DNA of 64,000 bases from Rhodococcus opacus (GCF_012396235.1 NZ_JAAXPA010000016.1:107599-171598); one strand, 5' to 3'. Shown: positions 42,523-52,555, counted from the stretch's first letter. Translations and numbers: made by a program. The notes: a model not told the origin generated them from the letters alone.

Positions 42523-42541
42523 ACATTGTCGAGAGGTGAGG

Positions 42542-43003
42542 ATGATCATGAGCGTTCCGGACGCATCCCAGGACAGGATCGAGCGCGAGATCCAGATCGA
42601 CGCCCCCATCGAGCGGGTGTTCCGGCTGGTGAGTGAACCCGGCTGGTTCATCGGCGACGGCGAACCCGGCAAGACGACCACCACACGCGAAGGCGACGTC
42701 TTCGTCGTGGACTTTCCCCCGTACGGGCGCTTCCCGATACTTCCCGTCAAGTCCGACGCACCGCACTACGTCTCGTTCCGTGGGGGAGACGATCCCGCGC
42801 AGCCGCTCGTGGAGGGCACGTCCACCCTGGTCGAGTTCTTCCTGTCGGAGCGGGACGGCGGCACGCTCCTCCGCGTAGTCGAGACCGGATTCGCCGCCCT
42901 GTACCCGAATGCCGAGCGCCGCGCGGCCGCCTACGAAGGCAATATCGAGGGCTGGGAAATGCAACTGGCGTTCGCCAAGCGTCACGCCGAACGCGGCGAA
43001 TAG
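42542..43003 (+). CDS. SRPBCC (AHSA1-like) domain protein
   Basis: A 153-residue single-domain START/Bet v1-like protein with a hydrophobic ligand cavity. It starts with DRIEREIQIDAPIERVFRLVSEPGWF, the standard first strand and helix, and ends in a long C-terminal helix (NIEGWEMQLAFAKRH). In actinobacteria such genes usually follow an ArsR regulator gene in one operon; none is here, although tandem operators precede it. GAGGTGAGG is upstream; ATGs at 42536 and 42548 are alternatives. The ligand is not known. Confidence 0.82.
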   Translation: MIMSVPDASQDRIEREIQIDAPIERVFRLVSEPGWFIGDGEPGKTTTTREGDVFVVDFPPYGRFPILPVKSDAPHYVSFRGGDDPAQPLVEGTSTLVEFFLSERDGGTLLRVVETGFAALYPNAERRAAAYEGNIEGWEMQLAFAKRHAERGE

Positions 43004-43018
43004 AGCATCTGTCGTGTC

Positions 43019-43059
43019 GACCTCGCTGACCGCAGTCGGGGGTTGCGGTCAGCGAGGTC
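43019..43059. terminator. Hairpin terminator between SRPBCC and dadA
   Basis: Perfect 16-base arms (43019-43034 and 43044-43059) with a 9-base loop lie in the 112-base convergent gap. Confidence 0.8.
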
Positions 43060-43115
43060 GGTGCGCCGCCGTTTCCGGAGGCACGCTCGGATAGTCGTCG
43101 GGTCAGTGCACTTCG

Positions 43116-44392
43116 TTACGCGCCTCGTCCGCTCGGATGCCGGCGCGACGAAATCGGGGAGTACGGACTCGGGTCGATGTCCGGTCGCCGTTCGTCCACG
43201 AGATCCGCGAGGATGCGGGCCGAGCCGACCGCCATGGTCCAGCCGACGTGACCGTGACCGGTGTTGAAGTACAGGTTGTCGTGACGCCCCAGCCCGATCA
43301 TCGGCGGGCCGTCGGGCGTCATCGGGCGAAGGCCCGTCCGGTATCTGGCCGTGCCCAGTCCACCGCGCCGGGGAACAGTTCGTTCCCGGCGTCCACGATG
43401 CCCGCGTAGTCGGCGGGCGAGTGACTGCGGTCGTACCCGACGAATTCCGCGGTGGCCGACATTCTCAGCTCGTCACCGAACCGCGACCAGGCGACGAGTG
43501 TCTTCTCGTCGATGCCGCCGACCACCGGCGCGCGTTCGGGGTCCTTGACGGTCGCGGTCAGCGTGTATCCCTTGGCCGGGTAGACGGGCAGTCGCAGACC
43601 GACACTCCTCGCGACGAGAGCACTCGCGGCCCCGGCGGCGAGGACGAAGGCATCCGCGCGGATGTGGCCCCGATCGGTGTCGGCCGACGTGATGGCCGCA
43701 CCGTCGGACTCGAGGGCCACGACGGACGTGCCCAGGTGGAACCGGACCCCCAGCCGACCGCATTCCTCGGCGAGCCCCACCGAGAATCGGTGCGGGTCGC
43801 CGGTGCCGTCGGTGCGGTCGTGGATCGCACCGGCGAACGTGGCCGTCCCGTGCCGGAGGGCGGGCTCCGCGGCCGCGATCTCCTCGGGTCCCAGCACGTC
43901 CTGCAGCTGTCCGTGGTCGCGGAGCAGCTGCGAGTTCACCCGCGCTTGCTCGAGTTCCGCTTCCTCCCGGTACAGGTACAGCACGCCGTTCCGTGTCTGG
44001 CAGTACTCCAGGTTCTCGCGGGCGGTGAGTTCGTCCATCAGCTGCTGGCTGTACCGGGCCAGGCGGAGCTTCGCGAGAGTGTTCGACCGCGCCCGGGAGG
44101 CCGTGCACTCGCGGAGGAATCGCACACCCCACCGGGCGAGTTCGGCGTCCGCCCGGGGACGGACGCGGATCGAGGTCGACGCGCCGAGCAACGATCGGAC
44201 CAGCATGGTGGGAGCCGACGGCGACGCCCACGCGTAGGAGTGACCGGGGGCGATCAGTCCGGCGGTGCTCGCGCTGGTGTCGGACGCGACCTCGCTGCGC
44301 CGGTCGTACACATGAACCTCGTGTCCGCGTTCGGCGAGAGCGTGGGCGGTCGCGACTCCCACGACCCCTGCTCCGAGTACTGCCACCTTCAT
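43116..44392 (-). pseudogene. dadA: D-amino acid dehydrogenase gene broken by a frameshift
   Basis: A FAD-dependent DadA-type enzyme that deaminates D-amino acids. The first frame runs from MKVAVLGAGVVG (FAD fold) and stops at 43319. The missing C-terminus is in the next frame, from MTPDGPPMIG through NLYFNTGHGHVGWTMA to 43116. Near 43349-43351 the minus strand reads CGGCC where CGGGCC would keep the frame and give the family-like WARARYRTGLRPMTPDG, so one G appears lost. The restored protein would be about 425 residues, a normal length. The start overlaps the RidA gene by 4 bases. It is either a real null allele or a sequencing error. Confidence 0.85.
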
Positions 44393-44799
44393 TCCGCTTC
44401 CTTTCCTTCGGTCGATCCCCGGCCCGTGACGGCGACGGCCTGTATCTCCACGAGCAGCTGCGGGTCCAGCAGGGCCGCGACCACGGTGGCCCTGGCCGGG
44501 CGGTGGTCGGCGGCGAACCAGCGCCTCCATTCCTCGTTGAAACGCGGGGCGTCGTCGGCGTTCGCGAGATACACCGTGGCCGAGGCGATGTCGTGCAGGG
44601 TGGCGCCTGCCGCGGCGAGGACCCTGTCGAGTCGTGTGAGGGAGTGACGGGTCTGCTCCACCACGTCGGTGCCGACGACGTTGCCGGTGTCGTCGAACGA
44701 GACCTGGCCGGAGACGAACACGAGGTCGCCGACCCTGCGCGCCGACGGGTACGGGCTGGTGCCGGTGGTCACCCCGGGCACGTCCACGATGTCACCCAT
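44389..44799 (-). CDS. RidA family enamine/imine deaminase
   Basis: A 136-residue YjgF/YER057c/UK114 protein. RidA proteins hydrolyse reactive imines released by amino-acid-metabolising flavin and PLP enzymes. VGDLVFVSGQVSFDDTG, the LAAAGATLHDI segment and a C-terminal VEIQAVAV strand are family marks. The usual substrate-binding arginine is in the RPARATVVA segment. It is coupled upstream to the small membrane peptide gene and downstream to dadA, whose product is an imine, so it is likely to quench the DadA imine. The ATG is preferred; a GTG four codons earlier is possible. Confidence 0.88.
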   Translation of the reverse strand: MGDIVDVPGVTTGTSPYPSARRVGDLVFVSGQVSFDDTGNVVGTDVVEQTRHSLTRLDRVLAAAGATLHDIASATVYLANADDAPRFNEEWRRWFAADHRPARATVVAALLDPQLLVEIQAVAVTGRGSTEGKEAE

Positions 44800-44941
44800 G
44801 GTCGGGCTCACCCGCTGTGGTGTCGCCGCGGTCGCCGCGCAGCACTTCCTTGACGTAGAAGCGCCAGCCGAGAAATCCGACCCAGAGGGTGACGGTGACG
44901 ACGGCGGTGGGTACCCCGTAATAGAGGAGGGTGGGAATCAT
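44792..44941 (-). CDS. Small membrane protein (49 residues) linked to the sodium:solute symporter
   Basis: The frame begins MIPTLLYYGVPTAVVTVTLW, a single transmembrane helix (about residues 4-26), and ends in a charged tail. AAGGAG lies 7 bases before the ATG. The ATG overlaps the stop of the symporter gene by 4 bases, and the end overlaps the RidA start, so translation is coupled through all three. Short one-helix proteins encoded after SSS transporters are known in actinobacteria and may be accessory subunits; the role here is inferred from position. Confidence 0.68.
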   Translation of the reverse strand: MIPTLLYYGVPTAVVTVTLWVGFLGWRFYVKEVLRGDRGDTTAGEPDHG

Positions 44942-46362
44942 GCGAATTCTCCTTCGGTGACGCGGACAGCAGGCTGCTGTCGGCGCGGATAGCGGGACGA
45001 GGTGGCCATGGCGACCGTGACGAAGACGAGCAGGTTGGCGACGACGCCGGGCACCAGCCCGTCCAGTCCGAACGGAGCGTCGAGGCCCCACTGCCACACC
45101 GCGGTGACGATCGCGCCCGCCGTGATCGCCGACAGTGCCGCCGGAGCGGACCGCACGCCGAACAGCACGGCGCCGAACAACGGGACGATGACCGTCGGAG
45201 CCCACAGGGTGTAGCTGTAGAGAAGGGCGTCGACGATGGACGGGACGCTGAGGGCGAAGATGGTCGCTCCGGCACCGACGACGACGCTGGTGGCCCGCTC
45301 GACGGTGAGCCGCCTCGACGGTGGCAGCTCGGTGGGGCTGAGCGGCTGGTAGATGTCCTTGGTCAGGACGACGGCGGTGGAATTGAGGTAGGAACTGGCC
45401 GTCGACATCACGACCGCCATCAGCGCCGCCACCACCAATCCGAGAACGCCGACCGGCATCAGATTCATCACCACGGTCGGAAGCGCCTGATCGCTTTCGA
45501 TGTCCGGGTACAGGACGAGTGCGATCAACCCGAGAGACGCCGAGGTGAAGAAGAAGAAGAACGAGAAGAACCCGGCCAGTGCGTAGCCCTTACGGGCGTG
45601 CCGCGAGTCGGGGGTGGAGAACGTCCGCTGCGCGTACGGCGGGACCAGCGTCTCGCCGAGCAGTAGTGCCGCGAAGAGCGTGAGGAACTGTGCGGGGGAG
45701 TAGTCGCCCATGAACGAAAGATGCTCGGCGGGAACGTTGTCCAGGAGAGCCGACGGTCCGCCGACGGCGTCGAGCCCGATGAGGAGCGCCACCGGCAGGA
45801 GCACTCCGAGGAAGACGAACTGCAGCAGGTCGGTCTGGATCACCGCCCACGCCCCACCGAACGAGGAGTAGAGAATGACCACTCCCATCCCGATGATCAC
45901 CGCGGGCACGGTGGGCACGTCGAGGGTGGCGTTGACGACGGTGCCGATGGCCAGGGCCTGGGCGCCGAGGATGCCGGCGCACAGGACGACGGACAGTACG
46001 CCGGTGACCAGTCTCGCAGGCCGGCCGTAGTGGGTCTCCATGATGTCGCCGAGGGTGTGGGCGCCGATGTAGTTCTTGAGTCTGGGCGCGACGAAGTAGC
46101 CGACGAGCACCGTCTGAACGCCGAACGCGCAGAAGGCGAACATGTACACGTATCCGTCACGCATGGCGGCGCCGGCGACGCCGAGCGATGCTCCGCCGCC
46201 GAGGAAGGCTGCGGCCAGGCTGCCGAAGAAGACCGGCCAGATGATCCGGTTGCCTGCCACGGCGAAATCGTCCGGCGACTTGACGCGTCGCATGGTTTGG
46301 ACGCCGATCAGGACGAGTAGCAGGAAGTAGGCACCGAGAAGTATCCAGTCGAGGATTGCCAT
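44938..46362 (-). CDS. Sodium:solute symporter (SSS family)
   Basis: A 474-residue membrane protein of about 13 helices that imports a solute with Na+. MAILDWILLGAYFLLLVLIG begins helix 1, SLAAAFLGGGASLGVAGAA is the sodium-site region, and LMAVVMSTASSYLNSTAVVL carries the conserved SxxxN-type segment of helix 8. Family members carry proline, pantothenate, acetate and others. With dadA and ridA downstream, a D- or other amino acid or amine is the likely substrate. The ATG has AGGAG 5 bases upstream. The CdaR gene is divergent. Confidence 0.89.
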   Translation of the reverse strand: MAILDWILLGAYFLLLVLIGVQTMRRVKSPDDFAVAGNRIIWPVFFGSLAAAFLGGGASLGVAGAAMRDGYVYMFAFCAFGVQTVLVGYFVAPRLKNYIGAHTLGDIMETHYGRPARLVTGVLSVVLCAGILGAQALAIGTVVNATLDVPTVPAVIIGMGVVILYSSFGGAWAVIQTDLLQFVFLGVLLPVALLIGLDAVGGPSALLDNVPAEHLSFMGDYSPAQFLTLFAALLLGETLVPPYAQRTFSTPDSRHARKGYALAGFFSFFFFFTSASLGLIALVLYPDIESDQALPTVVMNLMPVGVLGLVVAALMAVVMSTASSYLNSTAVVLTKDIYQPLSPTELPPSRRLTVERATSVVVGAGATIFALSVPSIVDALLYSYTLWAPTVIVPLFGAVLFGVRSAPAALSAITAGAIVTAVWQWGLDAPFGLDGLVPGVVANLLVFVTVAMATSSRYPRRQQPAVRVTEGEFA

Positions 46363-46403
46363 GTGAACTCCTAGTTGGGATGAACCCATCGTAGGAACGT
46401 CAT

Positions 46404-46475
46404 GTGACCGTAGTCACTAGGCGAGTTGCCCTTGATCTACACTGAGATCGATACCCAATTGTGCGATGTGCACAA
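46404..46475. promoter_or_regulatory. Two inverted repeats in the symporter-cdaR divergent gap
   Basis: GTGACCGTAGTCAC (46404-46417) has perfect 5-base arms. TTGTGC-N5-GCACAA (46459-46475) has perfect 6-base arms and ends 28 bases before the CdaR ATG. They are candidate binding sites for the CdaR protein. Confidence 0.45.
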
Positions 46476-46503
46476 CTCCCACAAGCGTTCGGAAGGGCAG
46501 TCG

Positions 46504-47664
46504 ATGCTGAGTGAGGCTCTGGCGCAACAGATCGCGAACGAGATCACCGACGTCATCGGGTTCAACGTGCTCATCACGGATGCGGCCGGAACGGTGGTCG
46601 GCAGCGGGGACGAACGTCGCATCGGCCAGTTCCACGAGGCATCGATCGAGGTGATCCGTGCACGGCGCATGATCGCGCACTCGGCAGCGGACGTCCGCGA
46701 CCTCGTCGGCAGTCTGCCCGGCGTCACCATTCCGCTCGTCATCGACGGTGACGTGGTGGGCACCATCGGGCTGTCCGGTTCACCCGAGCAGGTCGAACAG
46801 TTCGGGCTGGTGGTCAAGCGGCAGACCGAAATCCTGATGCAGGAGGCCTCGCGGATCGGTACCCGGCTGACCTACGAGCGGGCAGCGGAAGAATTGCTCC
46901 GCGACATCTGTGACTGGCATCGCTCCACGTTCACCGAGGCCCAGATCTCCCGGCGGGCAACGGGTCTGGGATACGACCTGCGCCGTCCCCGGGTCATGGT
47001 GCTGATCAGCTACGACAGTCACACCGACGACGCCGCCGTGGAGGGACGGCCCGTGTCCCTCGAGGTCCTGCGCGCCGTGCAGGACACCTTCGACTCCGCG
47101 ACCGATCTGGTCGCACCGCTCGCCCGACAGGTCATCGCGGTCACCACCGTGGTGACCGCACCGATCCCGGCTGCGGATTCGGCTTTGACGGACCGGTGCC
47201 GGAAGTATGTGTCCCAGATCCGGGAACGAGGATGGGACACCCGCGTGGGGATCGGCTCGATCGCGCACGGGGTCGAGCACCTCAATCTGTCGTCCCAGGA
47301 CGCGTACGACGCGCTCCGGCTCGGCGCGGTTCTCGACCCACGCGGCCAGGTCTACGACATCGACCGGTTCCGCCTCCATCAGGCCGTCTCGGTGATACCT
47401 GCGGAGACCCGTGACAGGCTGTCACGGGCCGTGCTCGGCGCGTTGGCCACCGACAACGACTGGCCGCAGTTGCAGGAGACGCTGATCGCCTGGGGGGAGT
47501 GCGGGTTCAACTCCAGCCGGGCGGCGAAGCGGCTGCACGTCCACCGCAATACCCTCGCCAACCGGCTCGACAAGATCGCCCGGCTCCTCGGTCGCCCGCT
47601 GGACGAACCGGGTCTGGGCATGACGCTCTACCTCGCCTGTGTGGTGGCGCGGCGGGCCGGCTGA
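46504..47664 (+). CDS. CdaR/PucR family transcriptional regulator
   Basis: A 386-residue regulator. The N-terminal sugar-diacid recognition domain (about residues 3-135) begins LSEALAQQIANEITDVIGFNVLITDAAGTVVGSG-like sequence, with GRIGQFH-type ligand residues replaced by RRIGQFHEAS. A GGDEF-like linker region follows, and a PucR helix-turn-helix is at the C-terminus (NSSRAAKRLHVHRNTLANRLDKI, about 345-367). GGAAGGG lies upstream of the ATG. It probably activates the divergent symporter-ridA-dadA operon in response to a small organic acid. Confidence 0.86.
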   Translation: MLSEALAQQIANEITDVIGFNVLITDAAGTVVGSGDERRIGQFHEASIEVIRARRMIAHSAADVRDLVGSLPGVTIPLVIDGDVVGTIGLSGSPEQVEQFGLVVKRQTEILMQEASRIGTRLTYERAAEELLRDICDWHRSTFTEAQISRRATGLGYDLRRPRVMVLISYDSHTDDAAVEGRPVSLEVLRAVQDTFDSATDLVAPLARQVIAVTTVVTAPIPAADSALTDRCRKYVSQIRERGWDTRVGIGSIAHGVEHLNLSSQDAYDALRLGAVLDPRGQVYDIDRFRLHQAVSVIPAETRDRLSRAVLGALATDNDWPQLQETLIAWGECGFNSSRAAKRLHVHRNTLANRLDKIARLLGRPLDEPGLGMTLYLACVVARRAG

Positions 47665-47802
47665 GCCTTCAGCCGGCGTGTGGGTGAACACCACCGGCGC
47701 GCCGATCGCCGTGTCGCCGCCGATCGGCGGCATTCTCGATGCATACTCGACACTCTCGAGTGGTTGCTGCACTGGATGCGGCAGACGAACCGGAGGAATC
47801 CC

Positions 47803-47955
47803 TTGAACGACCACCACGTGCAGCTCTTCTCCGAGCTGCACACCACCGCAGGATCCCAGGCAGGCGGCGAGGACGCAGGCGAGGCGCTGCGCCCCGTCGA
47901 CCCGGAGCATCGCACCGCCACCGAGGTGCACCGCGCGCTGTTCAGCGACCAGTAG
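47803..47955 (+). CDS. Small hypothetical protein (50 residues) upstream of valS
   Basis: A short hydrophilic frame, NDHHVQLFSELHTTAG to HRALFSDQ, with a TTG start and a strong GGAGGA 5 bases upstream. It is acidic and has no membrane segment. No family is recognised. It ends 55 bases before valS, but valS seems to have its own -10 box. A perfect 16-base palindrome (GCCGCCGATCGGCGGC, 47716-47731) lies upstream. Confidence 0.5.
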   Translation: MNDHHVQLFSELHTTAGSQAGGEDAGEALRPVDPEHRTATEVHRALFSDQ

Positions 47956-47998
47956 CGAGGCGGACGGTAGCCCCGTCGTCGGTCGTCCGTGCGTTCAT

Positions 47999-48004
47999 TA
48001 GACT
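47999..48004 (+). promoter_or_regulatory. -10 element of leaderless valS
   Basis: TAGACT lies 6 bases before the valS GTG, and no Shine-Dalgarno is present. The arrangement predicts transcription starting at the start codon. Confidence 0.45.
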
Positions 48005-48010
48005 CGACGG

Positions 48011-50719
48011 GTGACCAGTGCAGCTCCAGAATATCCCCAGAACCGTGCCGATGCCCTCCCGAAGAGCTGGGACCCCAGTTCCGTCGAGGACGATCTGTAT
48101 CAGGGCTGGGTAGACGCCGGTTACTTCCGCGCGGACCCTCACAGCGACAAGCCGGGCTACTCCATCGTCCTGCCGCCGCCCAATGTGACCGGCAGCCTGC
48201 ACATGGGTCACGCGCTCGACCACACGTTGATGGACGCGCTGAGCCGCCGCAAGCGGATGCAGGGCTACGAGGTGCTGTGGCTGCCCGGCATGGACCACGC
48301 GGGCATCGCGACGCAGACCGTGGTCGAGAAGCAGCTCGCCGTCGACGGCAAGACGAAGGAAGACTTCGGCCGCGAGCTGTTCATCGACAAGGTGTGGGAC
48401 TGGAAGCGCGAGTCCGGTGGCACCATCGGCGGCCAGATGCGCCGCATCGGTGACAGCGTCGACTGGAGCCGCGACCGGTTCACCATGGACGACGGGCTGT
48501 CCCGCGCCGTCCAGACCATCTTCAAGCGCATGTACGACGACGGCCTGATCTACCGGGCCGAGCGTCTCGTCAACTGGTCGCCAGTGCTGCAGACGGCGAT
48601 CTCCGACATCGAGGTGAAGTTCGAGGACGTCGAGGGCGAGCTGGTCTCGCTGCGGTACGGCTCCCTGAGCGACGACGAGCCGCACGTCGTGGTCGCGACC
48701 ACCCGTGTCGAGACGATGCTCGGCGACACCGCCGTGGCCGTCCACCCCGACGACGAGCGCTACAAGCACCTGATCGGAACGACGCTCGAGCACCCCTTCA
48801 CCGGGCGCGACATCCCGATCATCGCGGACGAGTACGTCGATCCCGAGTTCGGCACCGGCGCCGTCAAGATCACGCCTGCGCACGACCCCAACGACTTCGA
48901 GATGGGCCTGCGGCACAACCTGCCCATGCCGACCATCATGGACAAGACCGGCAAGATCGCCGACACGGGAACGCAATTCGACGGTCTCGACCGCTTCGAG
49001 GCACGGGTCAAGGTGCGTGAGGCGCTCGCCGAGCAGGGTCGCGTGGTCGCGGAGAAGCGGCCCTACCTGCACAGTGTCGGACATTCCGAGCGCACCGGTG
49101 AGTCCATCGAGCCGCGCCTGTCGTTGCAGTGGTGGGTGAAGGTCGAGTCCCTCGCGAAGGCCGCCGGCGACGCGGTGCGCAACGGTGACACGGTCATTCA
49201 CCCGGCCAGTCAGGAACCGCGATGGTTCGCCTGGGTCGACGACATGCACGACTGGTGCATCTCGCGTCAGCTGTGGTGGGGTCACCGGATCCCGATCTGG
49301 TACGGCCCCGACGGCGAGGTCGCATGCTTCGGACCGGACGAGACCGCGCCCGAGGGCTGGGTGCAGGATCCCGACGTCCTCGACACCTGGTTCTCCTCCG
49401 GGTTGTGGCCGTTCTCGACCATGGGCTGGCCCGAGAAGACGCCCGAGCTCGAGAAGTTCTATCCCACAAGTGTTCTCGTCACCGGTTACGACATCCTGTT
49501 CTTCTGGGTGGCGCGGATGATGATGTTCGGCACGTATGTGTCGGAGGACGACGCCATCACTGGGCGGGGCGAGCGAAGCGACGGGGTGTTCAGCGAAGGC
49601 AAGTCCGGACCGCAGATGCCGTTCCAGGACGTGTTCCTGCACGGCCTCGTCCGCGACCAGTTCGGCAAGAAGATGTCGAAGTCGCGGGGCAACGGCATCG
49701 ACCCGCTCGACTGGGTCGACCGCTTCGGCGCCGATGCGCTCCGCTTCACGCTGGCCCGCGGCGCCAACCCCGGCAGCGACCTGTCCGTCGGCGAGGACCA
49801 CGCGCAATCGTCGCGGAACTTCGCGACCAAACTGTTCAACGCGACCAAGTTCGCCCTCATGAACGGGGCCGCGCCGGCACCACTGCCCGGACGCGGCGAA
49901 CTGACCGACGCCGACCGGTGGATCCTCGACCGCCTCGAGCAGGTGCGCGGGGAGGTCGACGCCGCATTCGACCGGTACGAGTTCAGCAAGGCGTGCGAGG
50001 CACTGTTCCACTTCGCGTGGGACGAGGTCTGCGACTGGTACCTCGAGCTGGCCAAGGTGCAGTTCGCCGAGAACGACACGGTCGCGGCGAACACGCGGGC
50101 CGTGCTCGGCAACGTCCTCGACGCCCTGTTGCGCCTGCTCCACCCGGTGATCCCGTTCGTCACGGAGACCCTGTGGAAGGCGCTCACCGAGAACGAATCC
50201 GTCGTCGTGGCGGAGTGGCCGCAGTCGAGCGAGACCGCCGCGGATGCGGTTGCGGCGCAGCGTGTCGAGGACATGCAGCGACTGGTGACCGAGGTGCGCC
50301 GATTCCGCAGCGACCAGGGGCTCAAGCCCTCGCAGCGGGTGCCCGCGCGGATCAGCGGCATCGCCGAGGCCGATCTGGACACGCAGCTCGCCGCGGTCAC
50401 GTCGCTGGCGCGTCTGACGGACCCGGAGGACGGTTTCGCGGTGTCCGCGTCGGTGGAGGTGCGCTTGAGCAAGGCGACCGTCACCGTCGATCTCGACACG
50501 TCGGGCAACGTCGACCTGGGCGCCGAGAAGGCGCGGCTGGAGAAAGATCTCGCGGCCGCGCAGAAGGAACTCGCCGGAACCACCGCGAAGCTGTCCAACG
50601 AGGCGTTCCTGGCCAAGGCCCCCGACGCCGTCAAGGAGAAGATCCGTACGCGTCAGCAGATCGCGACGGAAGAAATCGAACGCATCACCAAGCGATTGAA
50701 GGAGCTGGAAGGCGCGTGA
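48011..50719 (+). CDS. valS: Valyl-tRNA synthetase
   Basis: A 902-residue class I synthetase that charges tRNA-Val. [15 protein letters not shown] (about 56-70) holds the HIGH-type motif, KMSKS is at about 554-558, and the CP1 editing domain lies between, with the [17 protein letters not shown] segment. A C-terminal coiled coil (about 840-900, [19 protein letters not shown]) is the usual tRNA-binding tail. Translation starts at a GTG without RBS. folC overlaps the stop by 4 bases. Confidence 0.97.
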   Translation: MTSAAPEYPQNRADALPKSWDPSSVEDDLYQGWVDAGYFRADPHSDKPGYSIVLPPPNVTGSLHMGHALDHTLMDALSRRKRMQGYEVLWLPGMDHAGIATQTVVEKQLAVDGKTKEDFGRELFIDKVWDWKRESGGTIGGQMRRIGDSVDWSRDRFTMDDGLSRAVQTIFKRMYDDGLIYRAERLVNWSPVLQTAISDIEVKFEDVEGELVSLRYGSLSDDEPHVVVATTRVETMLGDTAVAVHPDDERYKHLIGTTLEHPFTGRDIPIIADEYVDPEFGTGAVKITPAHDPNDFEMGLRHNLPMPTIMDKTGKIADTGTQFDGLDRFEARVKVREALAEQGRVVAEKRPYLHSVGHSERTGESIEPRLSLQWWVKVESLAKAAGDAVRNGDTVIHPASQEPRWFAWVDDMHDWCISRQLWWGHRIPIWYGPDGEVACFGPDETAPEGWVQDPDVLDTWFSSGLWPFSTMGWPEKTPELEKFYPTSVLVTGYDILFFWVARMMMFGTYVSEDDAITGRGERSDGVFSEGKSGPQMPFQDVFLHGLVRDQFGKKMSKSRGNGIDPLDWVDRFGADALRFTLARGANPGSDLSVGEDHAQSSRNFATKLFNATKFALMNGAAPAPLPGRGELTDADRWILDRLEQVRGEVDAAFDRYEFSKACEALFHFAWDEVCDWYLELAKVQFAENDTVAANTRAVLGNVLDALLRLLHPVIPFVTETLWKALTENESVVVAEWPQSSETAADAVAAQRVEDMQRLVTEVRRFRSDQGLKPSQRVPARISGIAEADLDTQLAAVTSLARLTDPEDGFAVSASVEVRLSKATVTVDLDTSGNVDLGAEKARLEKDLAAAQKELAGTTAKLSNEAFLAKAPDAVKEKIRTRQQIATEEIERITKRLKELEGA

Positions 50720-52143
50720 CCTCGCCCGACTTCACGCCGGAGGAAGTCAGTCCTGTCGACCTCGCGGAGCTGACACTGGTCGAGGCGGAACTCGACAAGC
50801 GGTGGCCCGAGACGAAGATCGAGCCGTCCCTCACCCGGATCGCGGCCCTGATGGACGTGCTCGGTTCGCCGCAGCACGGCTATCCCGCCATCCACGTCAC
50901 CGGCACCAACGGTAAGACGTCGGTGACGCGGATGATCGACGCGCTGCTCACGGCGCTGCACCGGCGCACCGGCCGCACCACCAGCCCGCACCTGCAGCTC
51001 GCCACCGAGCGCATCAGCATCGACGGGCGCCCGGTGTCGCCCCGCCGGTACGTCGACACGTACCGGGAGATCGAACCGTACGTGCAGATGATCGACCAGC
51101 AGTCGCAGGCGGCCGGCGGCCCGGCGATGAGCAAGTTCGAGGTGCTCACCGCGATGGCGTACGCCGCGTTCGCGGAGGCATCCGTCGACGTCGCCGTCGT
51201 CGAGGTGGGTCTCGGCGGGCGTTGGGACGCAACCAATGTCATCGACGGCGAGATCGCGGTGATCACCCCGATCAGCCTCGATCACGCCGAGTATCTCGGC
51301 GATGACCTGGCCGGGATCGCCGAGGAGAAGGCCGGCATCATCAAGAAGGGCCGCGAGGACGCGCTCGTGCCCCGCGACGCCGTCGCGATCCTCGCCGAGC
51401 AGACGCCGGAAGTGATGGAGGTGCTGCTCCGCCGGGCCGTCGAGGTGGATGCCGCGGTCGCGCGGGAGGGCTCCGAGTTCACGGTGCTGGCCCGGCAGAT
51501 CGCGGTCGGCGGCCAGCAGCTCGAACTCCAGGGCCTCGGCGGGGTCTACACCGACATCTTCCTGCCCCTGCACGGGGAGCACCAGGCGCGTAACGCGTCG
51601 CTCGCGCTCGCGGCCGTGGAGGCGTTCTTCGGTGCGGGCCCGGAACGGCAGCTCGACCAGGAGGCCATCCGGGAGGCGTTCGCCTCGGTCGTCAATCCGG
51701 GCAGGCTCGAACGTGTGCGCAGCGCCCCGACCGTCTTCCTCGACGCCGCGCACAACCCGGACGGGGCTCGTGCGCTCGCCGCCGCCCTGACCGCCGAGTT
51801 CGACTTCCGCAAGCTGGTCGGCGTCGTCAGCGTGATGGGGGACAAGGACGTCGACGGCATCCTGTCGGCGCTGGAACCGGTGTTCGACGAGCTCGTCGTG
51901 ACGAACAACGGTTCGGCGCGGGCCATGGACGTCGACGATCTCGCCAATCTCGCGGTCGCCAAGTTCGGCGACGAACGCGTCGTCGTGGCGCCCACACTCG
52001 CGGACGCGCTGGAAACGGCCATCGGACTGGCCGAGGAGGTCGCCGAGCCGGGTGAAGCAGTATCGGGGGCGGGCGTCGTGGTCACCGGATCCGTGGTGAC
52101 CGCCGGTGCGGCCCGCACCCTCTTCGGAAAGGACCCAGCGTGA
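50716..52143 (+). CDS. folC: Folylpolyglutamate synthase / dihydrofolate synthase
   Basis: A 475-residue Mur-ligase-like enzyme that adds glutamate to folates. The ATP loop is TGTNGKTS (62-69), followed by the folate site [11 protein letters not shown] and the [11 protein letters not shown] segment. The C-terminal domain begins near NPGRLERV and holds [13 protein letters not shown]. The GTG overlaps the valS stop as GTGA, and the same happens at its own end with the DUF4233 gene, so three genes are translationally coupled. The frame is open far into valS but is not coding there. Confidence 0.95.
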   Translation: MTSPDFTPEEVSPVDLAELTLVEAELDKRWPETKIEPSLTRIAALMDVLGSPQHGYPAIHVTGTNGKTSVTRMIDALLTALHRRTGRTTSPHLQLATERISIDGRPVSPRRYVDTYREIEPYVQMIDQQSQAAGGPAMSKFEVLTAMAYAAFAEASVDVAVVEVGLGGRWDATNVIDGEIAVITPISLDHAEYLGDDLAGIAEEKAGIIKKGREDALVPRDAVAILAEQTPEVMEVLLRRAVEVDAAVAREGSEFTVLARQIAVGGQQLELQGLGGVYTDIFLPLHGEHQARNASLALAAVEAFFGAGPERQLDQEAIREAFASVVNPGRLERVRSAPTVFLDAAHNPDGARALAAALTAEFDFRKLVGVVSVMGDKDVDGILSALEPVFDELVVTNNGSARAMDVDDLANLAVAKFGDERVVVAPTLADALETAIGLAEEVAEPGEAVSGAGVVVTGSVVTAGAARTLFGKDPA

Positions 52144-52550
52144 GCGAGCCAGACTCGAGTGCTTCGGAACCGGAGTTCGGGCCGCCGACCAAGGACCCGT
52201 GGAAGGGATTCCGCGGTGTGGTCGCGGGATCTCTGATTCTGGAAGCGATCGTGGTGCTTCTCGCCCTGCCGGTCGTCGCGACGGTCGGCGGCGGACTGAC
52301 CTGGTGGTCCGGAACGTACCTCGTGGGGCTGGCGGTGCTCATGATCCTCGGGGCGGGCCTGCAGGGCCGCCCCTGGGCGATGAAGTACAACCTGTTGTTG
52401 CAGGTGGGGCTCCTGCTCGGGTTCTTCGTCCACGTGTCGATCGGCTCGGTCGGAGTGGTCTTCGCCATCCTGTGGGGATACCTTCTCTACTTCCGCCGGA
52501 ATGTCCGCCAGCGAATGGAGCGGGGCCTGCTGCCGGGGCAGCGGGGCTGA
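52140..52550 (+). CDS. DUF4233 membrane protein
   Basis: A 136-residue protein with four hydrophobic segments (about residues 26-48, 52-72, 82-100 and 103-122), regularly found between folC and ndk in actinobacteria. The cytoplasmic ends are polar, and GLTWWSGTYLVGLAVLMI is the best conserved part. The function is unknown; constant linkage with folate and nucleotide genes does not by itself indicate one. Start GTG overlaps folC. Confidence 0.88.
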   Translation: MSEPDSSASEPEFGPPTKDPWKGFRGVVAGSLILEAIVVLLALPVVATVGGGLTWWSGTYLVGLAVLMILGAGLQGRPWAMKYNLLLQVGLLLGFFVHVSIGSVGVVFAILWGYLLYFRRNVRQRMERGLLPGQRG

Positions 52551-52555
52551 CCATT

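Noticed and set aside
47942..50143. A 733-codon minus-strand frame opposite valS
   Set aside because: valS has intact synthetase motifs throughout, and the antisense frame resembles no protein family.
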